A stretch of DNA of 64,000 nt from CAWJLE01 sp963843645 (GCA_963843645.1 CAWJLE010000003.1:248001-312000), one strand, 5' to 3'. Shown: positions 54,343 to 61,991, numbered from the stretch's first letter. A program made the numbers and translations. Notes: a model not told the origin generated them from the letters alone.

Positions 54343-55234
54343 CTAGCTATCCTCCTTGATAGTGATCCAAGTCTGGTTCATGGCTCATCTCGCCTTTCAG
54401 GATAGTGGTGGAAAGCTGCGAAAGCTCGTTCGCCTGCTCTGGAGACGGCCCTACTCATGCGAATGACACAAAGTCGCAAGCCGTGTTAAGTGCGGGTCTC
54501 TCCGGCGCCGGTCGAACTTCCATACACGGAATGAATGAATGTCGAAGGCCAACCGCGGCCCTTGATTGAGTTGGGGCGGATAACACGATATCCGCAGCAC
54601 GTAAAGGACTTCAAAACATACCCTCTCTGTCTCCGTCGCCAGCGTCCTTGGGCCGCCCGTTTCGAGGCAAAGAATCACCAACCCCGAAGAAGTCCAACTT
54701 CATCAGGATAGCAGTGAGCAGAAATAGGACGCAGGGATGCGCGGTGCAAGCGCCGACAGGGACCAGTTTCCGAGCCACGCAAATGGATTTGTTCCGTAGG
54801 GGAACTAATCCATCCGGTGCACTGGGGGGCGCGACTGACGCAGGAACGCCTTGGCGCAAGAACTACTATATTGAGCGGGTGTTTAGTACTGGGGTACTAT
54901 ACTACGAAGATTATACCATGAAATGCAATCGAATGCAATAGTCAGTTTGCGAAAGCTCGAAAGTACAGTTTGCGGTAAGGGGGAACTGCTCGGGCTGCAC
55001 CGGGATGACCTGTTGAAGGAAGGGGGTATTTCTGAAGATGATGTACGAACGCCTCGGCTATTTCAGGCTTGCTGTGACCCCCGGGACGCCTGCAATCATC
55101 TGCGGATAGGCATTCGCCGGGGCGCAGCAGAGCGTAAGTCCCGAATTGCGAAGGATTTGCGGCGAAAAAAATGAGCCACTCTATAAGAATGGCTCATCTG
55201 ACGATATTTGATGTATATCTGCCACGCCTGTAAG
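54343..55234. other. Intergenic region upstream of the giant gene
   Basis: About 890 bases without a confident gene. An 83-codon plus-strand frame at 54923-55174 lacks a ribosome site and homology. An AT-rich patch at 54880-54920 has a repeated GTACT element. The control region of the giant gene must lie here, but no well-matched minus-strand promoter was found. The right end holds the terminator of the tRNA transcript. Confidence 0.5.
55165..55197 (-). terminator. Rho-independent terminator of the tRNA-Lys transcript
   Basis: On the minus strand ATGAGCCA (55197-55190) pairs with TGGCTCAT (55178-55171) around an 11-base loop and is followed by a run of T (complement of A at 55170-55165). It is 38 bases beyond the tRNA 3' end. 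Confidence 0.85.
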
Positions 55235-55307
55235 TGAGCCGCAGAGGAATCGAACCTCTAACCTAATGATTAAGAGTCATTTGCTCTGCCAGTTGAGCAA
55301 ACGACTC
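55235..55307 (-). tRNA. tRNA-Lys (anticodon CTT)
   Basis: 73 bases on the minus strand. Acceptor GAGTCGT pairs with GCGGCTC (two G-T pairs). The D stem is GCTC/GAGC, the anticodon stem AATGA/TCATT with loop CTCTTAA gives anticodon CTT, and the T arm AGAGG-TTCGATT-CCTCT is perfect. The discriminator is A; CCA is not encoded. The gene is followed by its own terminator and decodes AAG. Confidence 0.93.
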
Positions 55308-55431
55308 TCAAAAACCACAATATGTAGTATCGGATCGTCACGAAAACACAACAGGTTGTGTATTGTGATGAAAATCACGATAGTTCTTTTAAGGTGAATC
55401 ACTTGGTCTGAAACGTCGAAATATGCACCAA

Positions 55432-55746
55432 CTAGCAGTGTATGCTAGGAGTGGCTTGCCGGAACGGCGAGTAGTGTCCCGCCAGCAAGGCGTGAACATA
55501 GCGGAACACCGCCATTTCGAACTCGCTGTTCTGGAAGTCAATTTCAAGCCACATGTCATTGTAGCCAGCCTCAGCGCGAAATCGGTACTCGTGGCGAGCA
55601 AAGCGCTGTATTTCATCAGAGATCGTCGCAGCCACGATGCTCACCACGCGATTGGGATTGCGTCGTTCTAGCTGAGCAACGGAACAGGCTGCGTCGGCGT
55701 GCACACTAATCCGCGGGTTTGGGTAGTTGAAGTAGACGCGCAGCAT
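55432..55746 (-). CDS. Unknown small protein, 104 residues, paired with the HhH-like gene
   Basis: From the ATG at 55746 the product starts MLRVYFNYPNPRISVHADAAC and continues VAQLERRNPNRVVSIVAATISDEIQRF, then MWLEIDFQNSEFEMAVFRYVHALLAGHY. An alternating strand/helix pattern suggests a small alpha/beta domain; no family is recognised. A weak AGAGGG precedes the start; the frame is open 24 codons further up. It lies 83 bases downstream of the 176-residue gene on the same strand, so the two probably form an operon. Composition resembles the neighbours. Toxin-antitoxin or defence functions are possible for such orphan pairs, but nothing here proves it. Confidence 0.5.
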   Translation of the reverse strand: MLRVYFNYPNPRISVHADAACSVAQLERRNPNRVVSIVAATISDEIQRFARHEYRFRAEAGYNDMWLEIDFQNSEFEMAVFRYVHALLAGHYSPFRQATPSIHC

Positions 55747-55829
55747 ATGCCCTCTTGTCATCGTTACCCGGCTCGATCCAAATGTCTTTGTCTTGCTGCA
55801 CTCAACGCCGTATCGCAAGACCCCTACGT

Positions 55830-56360
55830 CTATTGTTTTCTGTCGAACTCCCAGATGGCCAGGTCAACTGCTTGCACTGACCAGCCCAACTCGGCCGCCA
55901 GTGGACGCAGTGCGCTCATGTATCGCTTGTAGTCTCCAACAGAAAACGTGGTTCGTTCTTTACCAAACACCTGTCGCCAGACGCGGAAATCAATGACTGC
56001 GTACTCTTCTGGGAAAGTCAACGCGAGTACCGCTGAGGCGACCGGCACGCTCACGCCTCGCAAGACGCACAGAATGCCGATGCGGAGTTCAAGCTCATAA
56101 TCCTTGTCGGGATGGTTAATGGTGAGAGCGAGCCCAGTAACTGCCCCAATGGTTTCGTTCGTATTCGCGGCTCGGATCTGACGCTGACGGCCAATTTGGC
56201 TGCGCAGTTTCCAGCGAAGAATGTCCTCGAACTCGGTCGCTGTGAGACATCGAGGCGATTCACCACGGCGGAAGCGAGCGAGGCTTGCTTTGAGCTGTTC
56301 GGTTTCCTGGTCATCATCAATGACTGACCGCAACGGCACAAGCTGTGCTGCTGTGATCAT
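55830..56360 (-). CDS. Possible HhH-GPD (DNA glycosylase fold)-like protein
   Basis: 176 residues. N-terminal helices (QLKASLARFRRGESPRCLTATEFEDILRWKL) are followed by LRIGILCVLRGVSVPVASAVLALTFPEEYAVIDFRVWRQVFG. The pattern L-GV-VPVASA-L-L--PE-Y-VIDFRVW resembles the helix-hairpin-helix and catalytic-aspartate segment of HhH-GPD DNA glycosylases (hairpin LRGVSVPVASA, Asp in VIDFR). In true glycosylases the helix after it carries more conserved residues, so activity is uncertain. ATG at 56360 has no strong ribosome site. Relatives with this pattern are usually annotated as hypothetical proteins. It is co-oriented with the 104-residue gene and the tRNA-Lys. Confidence 0.55.
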   Translation of the reverse strand: MITAAQLVPLRSVIDDDQETEQLKASLARFRRGESPRCLTATEFEDILRWKLRSQIGRQRQIRAANTNETIGAVTGLALTINHPDKDYELELRIGILCVLRGVSVPVASAVLALTFPEEYAVIDFRVWRQVFGKERTTFSVGDYKRYMSALRPLAAELGWSVQAVDLAIWEFDRKQ

Positions 56361-56530
56361 CAGTGTTCTCCAAATGGTTCTAGACCTCTGCGTACTCGGT
56401 ATTCCGATGCCGCGCGTGCGAGTTCGACACTCTCACCCTGAACGCTCTTGTCTGAGCGCTGAGTTCCGGGCCCGGCTGCCGCGAGCTCCGAGCGTGCGCC
56501 GCCCCCAAACGCAGGAGTCCAGAAGTAGCT

Positions 56531-56778
56531 TCACGCAACCTCCGTGAAGACTGGTTCAACGCGCTCGTGCCCAACCAGACGTCGTGCGTAGACACAGACA
56601 CACCTGGATATCCTCCATTTCAAGCCACGGATAGCCTAAGGATAGTCTGCGGGCTGTCCCCGGCTGCCAGCATAGCCAGGACATGCTCAACGGCCAGACG
56701 ATGGCCACGAATGATTGGCTTTCCGCCGAAAATCTTTGGATTGATGGTGATCCGTTCCAGCAGCTTCTCTTCGTTCAT
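56531..56778 (-). pseudogene. DUF433 (VapB-like) antitoxin, two frameshifts
   Basis: From the ATG at 56778 it reads MNEEKLLERITINPKIFGGK, then PIIRGHRLAVEHVLAMLAAGDSPQTIL, the DUF433 domain with its IFGGKPIIRG signature. The expected continuation GYPWLEMEDIQVCL and then YARRLVGHERVEP is present, but each piece is in a different frame (shifts near 56640 and 56597); the last frame ends at the TGA 56533-56531. DUF433 proteins are antitoxins usually followed by a DUF5615/PIN-like toxin; no such gene follows, so this is an orphan relic. Confidence 0.75.
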
Positions 56779-57142
56779 CACGTTTTCCAGGGGATCGCGA
56801 CCGCGGCGATCCCTAGTCAGATTACCATTCGCGGCGTCGAAAGCAAATGCACGAGTTCGCAGCGACGGCCACCGTTCCTCGCTGTACCGTCGAAATCGAG
56901 CGGCAAGCGAGTCCACGTTTCGACGGAGGCTGGAACGGCGACGCGGCCCATGGCCTGCCTTTTGCCTACAGGCAAAAACTCGACCGAAGGCCTATTGACA
57001 TGCTCTAGATTCTCCGCTATGATAGCACATATGTTCTTATTCAGGCCATTGCCAATTCCCAACAGTCATAGTATAATTCCCAGAAGAAATTACTGCCACG
57101 CTGGCCTGGCCTGTATTCTGACCGGAGGGGGAGACAAGCCGC
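56779..57142. other. Intergenic region with hairpin and promoters
   Basis: About 360 bases. TTTTGCCT (56960-56967) and AGGCAAAA (56970-56977) form an 8-bp hairpin flanked by T and A runs, a weak bidirectional terminator. Two plus-strand promoters follow. This is where the element-like region to the right appears to begin; no attachment-site repeat could be identified inside the window. Confidence 0.45.
56995..57077 (+). promoter_or_regulatory. Two tandem sigma70 promoters
   Basis: P1: TTGACA (56995-57000), 17 bases, TATGAT (57018-57023). P2: TTGCCA (57049-57054), 17 bases, TATAAT (57072-57077). Both point right, at a 60-codon gene and then antisense into the minus-strand repressor gene. Confidence 0.65.
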
Positions 57143-57325
57143 ATGTTGGAGCCGCACATGAAACCGGAGCCCAAGACCGTTCAGGAGCGCCTGAACGCGA
57201 TCACCTTCTCGTTGGGCGTGATTGCCGCGCACATCGAGCTGGTGATCCAGCATCTGCATGGCTTGGAGGCTCACCTCCCTCCGGATGAGGCTAGCGACCC
57301 AGAATCTCCAGGCCCTGCAACCTAG
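57143..57325 (+). CDS. Small hypothetical protein, 60 residues
   Basis: Behind two good promoters, with GGAGGGGGAG nine bases before the ATG. The product (MLEPHMKPEPKTVQERLNAI, then FSLGVIAAHIELVIQHLHGLEAH) is mostly one amphipathic helix with an acidic/proline tail; no family recognised. Its last 35 bases overlap the 3' end of the convergent repressor gene. It may be a small regulator of the element, or the transcript may act as antisense RNA against the repressor mRNA. Expression is better supported than function. Confidence 0.5.
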   Translation: MLEPHMKPEPKTVQERLNAITFSLGVIAAHIELVIQHLHGLEAHLPPDEASDPESPGPAT

Positions 57326-57668
57326 CGGCCAGGCGGGCCGCTTCCAGGATGTGGTTGCGGGCCGCTTCGGATGACTGCTCGAAGATCATGAAGATCTCCA
57401 ACACCCTGGGGTCACCCAGGGCGTTTTTTTTGTCCTCGTTCGTGAGCACCTCATCCGGCAGGAACCAGGTCAGTGGCACGTTGAACAGCGGGCGCAGTTT
57501 CAGGAGGTGATCCAGGCTGATCAGAGTGCCGCCGTTCTCGATCTTGCTCCAGCCCGCCTGGGTGATGCCCAGGTGCTTGGCCACATCCGACTGGTTCAGC
57601 CCGGCCTTCAGCCGGGCCTTCTTGATTCGCTGTCCGATCGACACGGCCAGTTCTTGTTCTTCGACCAT
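57291..57668 (-). CDS. XRE-family repressor (CI-like)
   Basis: 125 residues from the ATG at 57668, placed nine bases after GAGGGG; an ATG three codons earlier touches that site. The helix-turn-helix is GQRIKKARLKAGLNQSDVAKHLGITQAGWSKIENGGTLISLDHLLKL, followed by LFNVPLTWFLPDE, as in phage and element repressors. The C-terminal part (VLEIFMIFEQSSEAARNHILEAARLAARLQ) is helical and may dimerise; no LexA-like peptidase domain is present. It is divergent from a second XRE gene across a 125-base AT-rich control region, the layout of a lysogeny switch. Target sites are probably in that region. Confidence 0.82.
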   Translation of the reverse strand: MVEEQELAVSIGQRIKKARLKAGLNQSDVAKHLGITQAGWSKIENGGTLISLDHLLKLRPLFNVPLTWFLPDEVLTNEDKKNALGDPRVLEIFMIFEQSSEAARNHILEAARLAARLQGLEILGR

Positions 57669-57714
57669 CACGTTCATCCCCTCACCCAAAGACGAAAATG
57701 GCCCACGCCGGGTA

Positions 57715-57744
57715 TTGACAAGATCACAATATCTGTGGTAATAT
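57715..57744 (+). promoter_or_regulatory. Promoter in the divergent repressor control region
   Basis: TTGACA (57715-57720), 18 bases, TAATAT (57739-57744), pointing to the Cro-like gene at 57794. The minus-strand alternative TTGGTT-17-GATATT overlaps it, so the two genes probably compete for one region. Confidence 0.55.
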
Positions 57745-57793
57745 ACAAACAACCAAAAGGAATATAATACAACCCAAACACATGGAGGAGCCA

Positions 57794-58171
57794 ATGGATA
57801 TCGGCGCCAAACTCAAGTTCCTGCGCGCCCAGCACGGTTTGCGACAGGTGGATGTGTCCGTGCTCAGCGGTGTGGATCACACCGTGATCAGCCGCATCGA
57901 GAACGGACGGATCAACCCCACCCCAGGCGAAATCGCGGCTATCAAGACCGCGCTCGGCTGGGACGATACGGTCGACCAGATCGATCGAATCGTTGTTGAC
58001 AAATGGTCTCCGGTCGGAAAGGAGGCCGCTGCCTGCCGCCCACTGATTGGCCGTCAATCGCATATCTATTACAAGTATAACATAAGGTTATATTCTAGTC
58101 AAGTAAGGGAAGGAGGCAAAAGTGTCAGTTATCGTGCGCAAATGGTGCCGCCGCTGCCGCAAGCACACTGA
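57794..58171 (+). CDS. XRE-family regulator (Cro-like)
   Basis: Start at 57794 with GGAGGAG four bases upstream. The HTH reads IGAKLKFLRAQHGLRQVDVSVLSGVDHTVISRIENGRINPTPGEIAAIKTALGW, a standard XRE/Cro domain. The domain ends by about residue 62. The remaining codons (SHIYYKYNIRLYSSQ) run through AT-rich sequence that looks like a control region, and the frame overlaps the next gene by 50 bases. The C-terminal half is therefore suspect: either a recent loss of the true stop or a frameshift. It is probably the antirepressor or early regulator of the element. Confidence 0.72.
   Translation: MDIGAKLKFLRAQHGLRQVDVSVLSGVDHTVISRIENGRINPTPGEIAAIKTALGWDDTVDQIDRIVVDKWSPVGKEAAACRPLIGRQSHIYYKYNIRLYSSQVREGGKSVSYRAQMVPPLPQAH
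58076..58092. promoter_or_regulatory. Inverted repeat TATAAC-N5-GTTATA
   Basis: TATAAC (58076-58081) and GTTATA (58087-58092) flank ATAAG, 30 bases before the zinc-ribbon gene start, in an AT-rich patch that could hold its promoter (TATATT at 58089-58094). A candidate operator. Confidence 0.4.
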
Positions 58172-58280
58172 CCAGTATCAGTCCAGGCTCAGCGAGGACG
58201 CCGGCACGATCACGAGCCGCGCCGAGTGCGCGGCCTGCGGCCGCAAGGTCACGACGATCGAGAAGAAGACGCAGAAATAA
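58122..58280 (+). CDS. Small zinc-ribbon protein, 52 residues
   Basis: GTG start at 58122 behind a strong GGAAGGAGG. The product begins MSVIVRKWCRRCRKHTDQYQ and has two CxxC pairs (CRRC and CAAC) about 30 residues apart, a four-cysteine zinc ribbon, with a basic end (VTTIEKKTQK). Such small ribbons are common in phage early regions and may bind DNA or a partner protein. It overlaps the frame of the upstream XRE gene by 50 bases. The ribosome site and the spacing of the cysteines make it more credible than that overlapping tail. Confidence 0.7.
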   Translation: MSVIVRKWCRRCRKHTDQYQSRLSEDAGTITSRAECAACGRKVTTIEKKTQK

Positions 58281-58344
58281 CCCAACCAACGAGAAACCCA
58301 AGCAAACCAGATACTAAGACTAACCAATACCAGGAGGATACCCA

Positions 58345-59082
58345 ATGTCTACCGCCAATACCCAGGTTCAGGATGATGTCTTCGACGCCGCCGACAACGC
58401 CGTAGTTCCGGTTCGCAGTTTCACCTACTTCGGCCAGGTTTTCGTCGACGTGTACGCCTGCGCACTCAAGCCGGGTGTCGGGAAGGTGCCCTTCGACGGA
58501 CTGCAGCACAAGCCGGAGGAGCGCCGGACGGCGATCAACCTGTCCATTGCCCCCTTGCCGGGCAGCTTGAGCGCGTTCGTGATCGAACGGCAGATGATCG
58601 CCGAGTCGCACGAGTGGGCGTCGACCACGCTGCCGTCGCTCAAGGCCCTGGGGCTCACCACCCGCGAGTTGAAGGACCGCTACGTGCGGGCCACGCTGGC
58701 GCCCACCGGCCGCAAGTTCAAGGCCAAGGACGGCACCATGAAGAACTCGACCGCCATCAAGTTCCTGGAGGTGTATCCGGATGAGGCGGCTTGCCAGGCG
58801 GCGGCCGATGCCTACTTCGCCAACCTGCATGACCACACCGGCGAGGCCGTACCCGAAAGCGGTCCTGTTGCTGCGGCGACACCGGCCGGCAACGGCGGTG
58901 GGGATGGTCACGGCAACGGGTCGGACCCCGAGAAGGCGACGGCCCTGATGTTCCTCGAGCCGCTGTGGAAGGCCTCCAACGGGGACCTGCAAACATTCCA
59001 GACGTTCATGGCCAGCAACCCGTTGATCACCAAGCACTTCAGCATCAACAGCCCTGAAGTTCAGGCGCTGATGAAGGCCTAG
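58345..59082 (+). CDS. Hypothetical protein of the element's recombination module
   Basis: 245 residues, with AGGAGG eight bases before the ATG. The first 150 residues look like a mixed beta domain (VVPVRSFTYFGQVFVDVYACALKPG, ATLAPTGRKFKAKDGTMKNSTAIKFLEVY). They are followed by a glycine-rich linker (NGGGDGHGNGSD) and a helical C-terminus (LMFLEPLWKASNGDLQTFQTFM). This plan, a compact domain plus flexible linker and helical tail, is that of phage ssDNA-binding proteins, and the genes after it encode nucleases and an annealing protein. No sequence signature confirms an OB fold; the assignment is a suggestion only. Confidence 0.6.
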   Translation: MSTANTQVQDDVFDAADNAVVPVRSFTYFGQVFVDVYACALKPGVGKVPFDGLQHKPEERRTAINLSIAPLPGSLSAFVIERQMIAESHEWASTTLPSLKALGLTTRELKDRYVRATLAPTGRKFKAKDGTMKNSTAIKFLEVYPDEAACQAAADAYFANLHDHTGEAVPESGPVAAATPAGNGGGDGHGNGSDPEKATALMFLEPLWKASNGDLQTFQTFMASNPLITKHFSINSPEVQALMKA

Positions 59083-59108
59083 CCGAGATGGGAACGAGGA
59101 GACAAAAC

Positions 59109-59372
59109 GTGGAAAGGACGAGAGTTCAGCCGGATGCCCAGACAGAACTTAACGTTGAGCGGATCATGGAGCGACTGGCCGCCGCCCGGCACGCCTACGA
59201 CGCGGCCCTGGTTGAGGCGTACGTGCCCTACGCCGATCTGTTGCCCTTCGACATCGCCGTCCAGGAGGCCCGGATCGCCGACGAGCAGGCAGCGCAGGCC
59301 CTACGCAGGGACGTCGAGGCCCTGGACGGCTGCCTGATGGACGAGGGGGTGGTCGTGATCTTCGTGCTGTAG
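59109..59372 (+). CDS. Small helical hypothetical protein, 87 residues
   Basis: The GTG at 59109 is preferred because GAGGAG lies eight bases upstream; an ATG seven codons earlier has no such site. The protein is almost entirely helical and acidic (LNVERIMERLAAARHAYDAALVEAYVPYADLLPFDIAVQEARIADEQAAQAL), probably a coiled coil, ending in hydrophobic EGVVVIFVL. Family not recognised. It is in line with the recombination genes (26 bases after the previous stop). Confidence 0.55.
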   Translation: MERTRVQPDAQTELNVERIMERLAAARHAYDAALVEAYVPYADLLPFDIAVQEARIADEQAAQALRRDVEALDGCLMDEGVVVIFVL

Positions 59373-59489
59373 ACGCAAGGGTGGGCTATGCCCACCCAGA
59401 CCAAGGCAGCTCGTCCAAACGCCTGCAGGACCAACCGACTTGGCGGGGGCGTGTGAGATGGAGAAATTCGGAAGGAAGGAGGAAGCCAC

Positions 59490-60224
59490 ATGAACCAGAT
59501 CAAGGCAGTCATGATCGACTCGCGCGAGCCGGCGGCGATCAGGAACCTGCGCTTCGGCGGGGTGCCGGTCAGCACGGTGAACCTGGACCACGGTGACCTG
59601 TGCGTGGCCACCAGCGACGGGGCGATCCTGGTCGTCGAGCGAAAGACGCCGGGCGACCTGCTGAACAGCATCGCCGACGGGCGGCTCTTCACCCAGGTGG
59701 TGGGCATGCGGACCGTCTCGCCGTGGGTTTACCTGGTGATCGAGGGCGAGTACGGCAAGGGGGCGAACGACCGGGTGGTCACGGGCGACCGGGTGACGGG
59801 CTGGGACTACTACTCATTGCAGGGCGCGTTGCAGACGGTGCAGGAATTGGGCTGCGTCGTCTACCACTGCCCTGCCGGCGCGGTGGAGCAGGCGGTCACG
59901 CGCATCGCCGCCCGGTCACGGGGCCCGCTCAAGATCACCCCGCCCCGCCACTTCCGGGTCCTGTCGGAAGGCGAGATGGTCATTGCCGACCTGCCCGGCA
60001 TCGGCCCGGAGAAGCTGGACGTCATCCTGGACCAGTGCCAGACGCCGGCCTGGTCTCTGGTGGTGCTATCGAACGACGAGATCCCGGCCACGATCCCGGG
60101 CGTCGGCACGGTCACGGTCAAGAAGATTCGGAAGGCCCTCGGACTGAGGGACGATCAAGAATTGATGGTTCTCATGAAGGAGAGTGCAAGTGGAAACGAA
60201 AGAGTCGCTATCCCTGGTGAGTAA
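59490..60224 (+). CDS. ERCC4/XPF-type nuclease with helix-hairpin-helix domain
   Basis: 244 residues, GGAGG upstream of the ATG. The nuclease core has MIDSREP (Asp10), DHGDLCV (Asp36) and VVERKTPGDLLNSI, the ERKxxxD motif (Glu50, Arg51, Lys52) of XPF/Mus81 and related phage enzymes. The C-terminus has a double helix-hairpin-helix: IADLPGIGPEKLDVIL and IPGVGTVTVKKIRKALG. Such proteins cut branched or flap DNA during replication and recombination, or act with a partner. The next gene, RecT-like, starts within its last 35 bases. Length is short compared with archaeal XPF but usual for phage versions. Confidence 0.85.
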   Translation: MNQIKAVMIDSREPAAIRNLRFGGVPVSTVNLDHGDLCVATSDGAILVVERKTPGDLLNSIADGRLFTQVVGMRTVSPWVYLVIEGEYGKGANDRVVTGDRVTGWDYYSLQGALQTVQELGCVVYHCPAGAVEQAVTRIAARSRGPLKITPPRHFRVLSEGEMVIADLPGIGPEKLDVILDQCQTPAWSLVVLSNDEIPATIPGVGTVTVKKIRKALGLRDDQELMVLMKESASGNERVAIPGE

Positions 60225-60990
60225 CGGAAACGATTCGTCGACTGTCTTGGCTCCGCGGGCCGTCGTGACGAACGGCGCCTGGAACACCATAATGGCCATT
60301 GCGCCGGTGGTCCACCAGAGCCGGCTGTTCCCGGTGACCAGCCCGCAAGCGGCCGCGGTCATCATGCTCAAGGGTTACGAGCTGGGCCTGAACTTGACGG
60401 CCGCCTTCGAGTTCATCCACGTCATCCAGGGCCGGCCGAGCCTCAGCCCGAAAGGGGCGCTGGCCCTCATCCTCCGCAGCGGCGAGCTGCAGGAGTTTGG
60501 GATCAGCGAGGGCGACGGCATCTGTGAGTGTCACATGAAGCGCCGCAACGGTTTCGAGTACCGCGCGCGCTTCAGCATGGACGACGCCAAGCAGGCGCAG
60601 GTCCTCAAGCCTGACAGCGGGTGGGAAAAGTATCCCAAGAACATGCTGCGCTGGCGGTCCATCGGCTTCACTTCCGACATCGTCTTCCCGGATATCCTGT
60701 GTGGCATGATCCGCGCCGATGACCTGGGAGCGCTCATCACCCCCGACGGCGATGTCATCGACGGCGAGTTCAAAGTGACTCGGGCGGGCAGCCCCCCTGC
60801 TGCCACGGCCATGCCGGAAACCGCCCCGGCGCCGGAGATCAACCTGGACGCTCTGCTGGCCGCCTACGGGCCGGCGCAGATCCTGGCGGCGAACGACGGC
60901 AAGGTGCCGGCCTCGCAGGCCGAGGTCGAGGCCGTGGCGACCAGGCTCGGTCAAGACAACGGCGGCAACAGCCATGGAGAGGCGAAATGA
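60190..60990 (+). CDS. RecT-family single-strand annealing protein
   Basis: The GTG at 60190 is preferred (AGGAG seven bases upstream) over the GTG two codons earlier. AAAVIMLKGYELGLNLTAAFEFIHVIQGRPSLSPKGALALILRSGEL is the characteristic RecT-type segment, with YPKNMLRWRSIGFTSDIVFPDILCGM closer to the C-terminus of the core. A proline-rich linker and a helical tail follow. RecT proteins anneal complementary strands in phage recombination, with a nuclease making the single strands; here the RecB-like nuclease gene directly downstream (ATGA overlap) is the natural partner. Confidence 0.8.
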   Translation: METKESLSLVSNGNDSSTVLAPRAVVTNGAWNTIMAIAPVVHQSRLFPVTSPQAAAVIMLKGYELGLNLTAAFEFIHVIQGRPSLSPKGALALILRSGELQEFGISEGDGICECHMKRRNGFEYRARFSMDDAKQAQVLKPDSGWEKYPKNMLRWRSIGFTSDIVFPDILCGMIRADDLGALITPDGDVIDGEFKVTRAGSPPAATAMPETAPAPEINLDALLAAYGPAQILAANDGKVPASQAEVEAVATRLGQDNGGNSHGEAK

Positions 60991-61746
60991 TCGAGCTGAA
61001 GACGCTCTCGTACTCCTCCCTGTCCACCTGGCTGATGTGCCCGCGGTCGTGGAAGTATCGCTACGTGGACAAGGTCGAGACGCCGACGAACCACGCGGCC
61101 CTGTTCGGGACGGTGACGCACAAGACGGTGGAGGCCGTCGACCAAGGCCAACACGGCGGGCGAAAAGCCTAACCTGCTGGACCTGTGGGCCGAGTCGTGG
61201 CATCAGGCGCTGGAGGCCGAGCCCAATGTCGATTGGGGCGAGGGGACGCCGGACTCCGTGTACAACGACGGGGTGGTCCTCCTGAGCAACCCCGACGTTC
61301 AAAAATATCTTGCCGGACTGCGGGTGAAAGATGACTGCCTGGAGAAGTTCGTCCAGTTCCAGGCGCCCGGTGTGCCGGTGCCGGTGGTGGGGTATATCGA
61401 CATGATCGGTGACGACGGGGTGCCGATCGACTTCAAGACCTCGAGCAAGGCGTGGGGCAAGGACAAGGCGCAGGGCGAGCTGCAGCCCTTGTTCTACCTG
61501 ACGGCCCTGGACCAGCTCGGCGTGACCGAGCACGGCTACCGCTTCAAGCACGTCGTCTTCGTGCGGACCAAGAGACCGTACGTCCAGGAGCTGCACTCAC
61601 AATTCCGAAAGCTCGACTCGCTGTGGCTGCTGAGCTTCATCCAGCAGGTGTGGAGGGGCATCGAGGCCGAGGTCTTCCCGCCGAATCCCACCACCTGGAA
61701 GTGTTCCCCGAACTTCTGCAATTACTGGGAGATGTGCCGATGGTAG
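60987..61746 (+). CDS. RecB/Cas4-like PD-(D/E)XK nuclease, one frameshift near 61135
   Basis: N-terminus YSSLSTWLMCPRSWKYRYVDK has the first cysteine. GYIDMIGDDGVPIDFKTSSKAW is the PD-(D/E)XK core (Asp, Asp-Phe-Lys), preceded by VTHKTVEAV with the histidine of the RecB family. The C-terminus CSPNFCNYWEMC brings three more cysteines, so a 4Fe-4S cluster as in Cas4/AddB is likely. As sequenced the frame stops at 61172; shifting by one base near 61135 continues as TKANTAGEKPNLLDLWAESWHQAL. It would degrade one strand to feed the RecT-like protein. The break must be checked. Confidence 0.8.
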
Positions 61747-61991
61747 ACCTGGGGAAGCGGTATGGCCACCACAAGGCGGACGGGCTGATGCTGCGGCCGG
61801 TGCGAACCGACAGCGTTGGGGGTGTGTACGCCGAAGTGCTCGCGCCGGGCGTCACCCGGCTGCGGCAAGGCGGCGTGTATCGTTTCGTCGAGAAGGACCT
61901 CGCTGAACTGGATGAGGGCAAGGAGAGCGGGCATGGACCTGGCCGAAGCGACGTTCGAAAATGGGGCCATCGTCTTTCGCAGCCCCTATGA
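61740..61991 (+). CDS. Small hypothetical protein, 83 residues
   Basis: The ATG at 61740 overlaps the stop of the nuclease gene by seven bases. The product (MVDLGKRYGHHKADGLMLRPVR, then VYAEVLAPGVTRLRQGGVYRFVEKDLAELDEG) has a beta-rich middle. Its 3' part overlaps the next gene by 59 bases in another frame, a heavy overlap even for a phage, so the functional protein may be shorter or the gene may be spurious. No family recognised. Confidence 0.45.
   Translation: MVDLGKRYGHHKADGLMLRPVRTDSVGGVYAEVLAPGVTRLRQGGVYRFVEKDLAELDEGKESGHGPGRSDVRKWGHRLSQPL

Noticed and set aside
54923..55174. 83-codon plus-strand frame upstream of the tRNA
   Set aside because: No ribosome site, no homology, and it ends in the A-run of the minus-strand tRNA terminator.
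55235..55307. tRNA-Lys as the attachment site of the element to the right
   Set aside because: Elements usually insert at the tRNA 3' end, which here faces left, away from the element genes. No repeat of the tRNA 3' part was found at the likely boundary inside the window.
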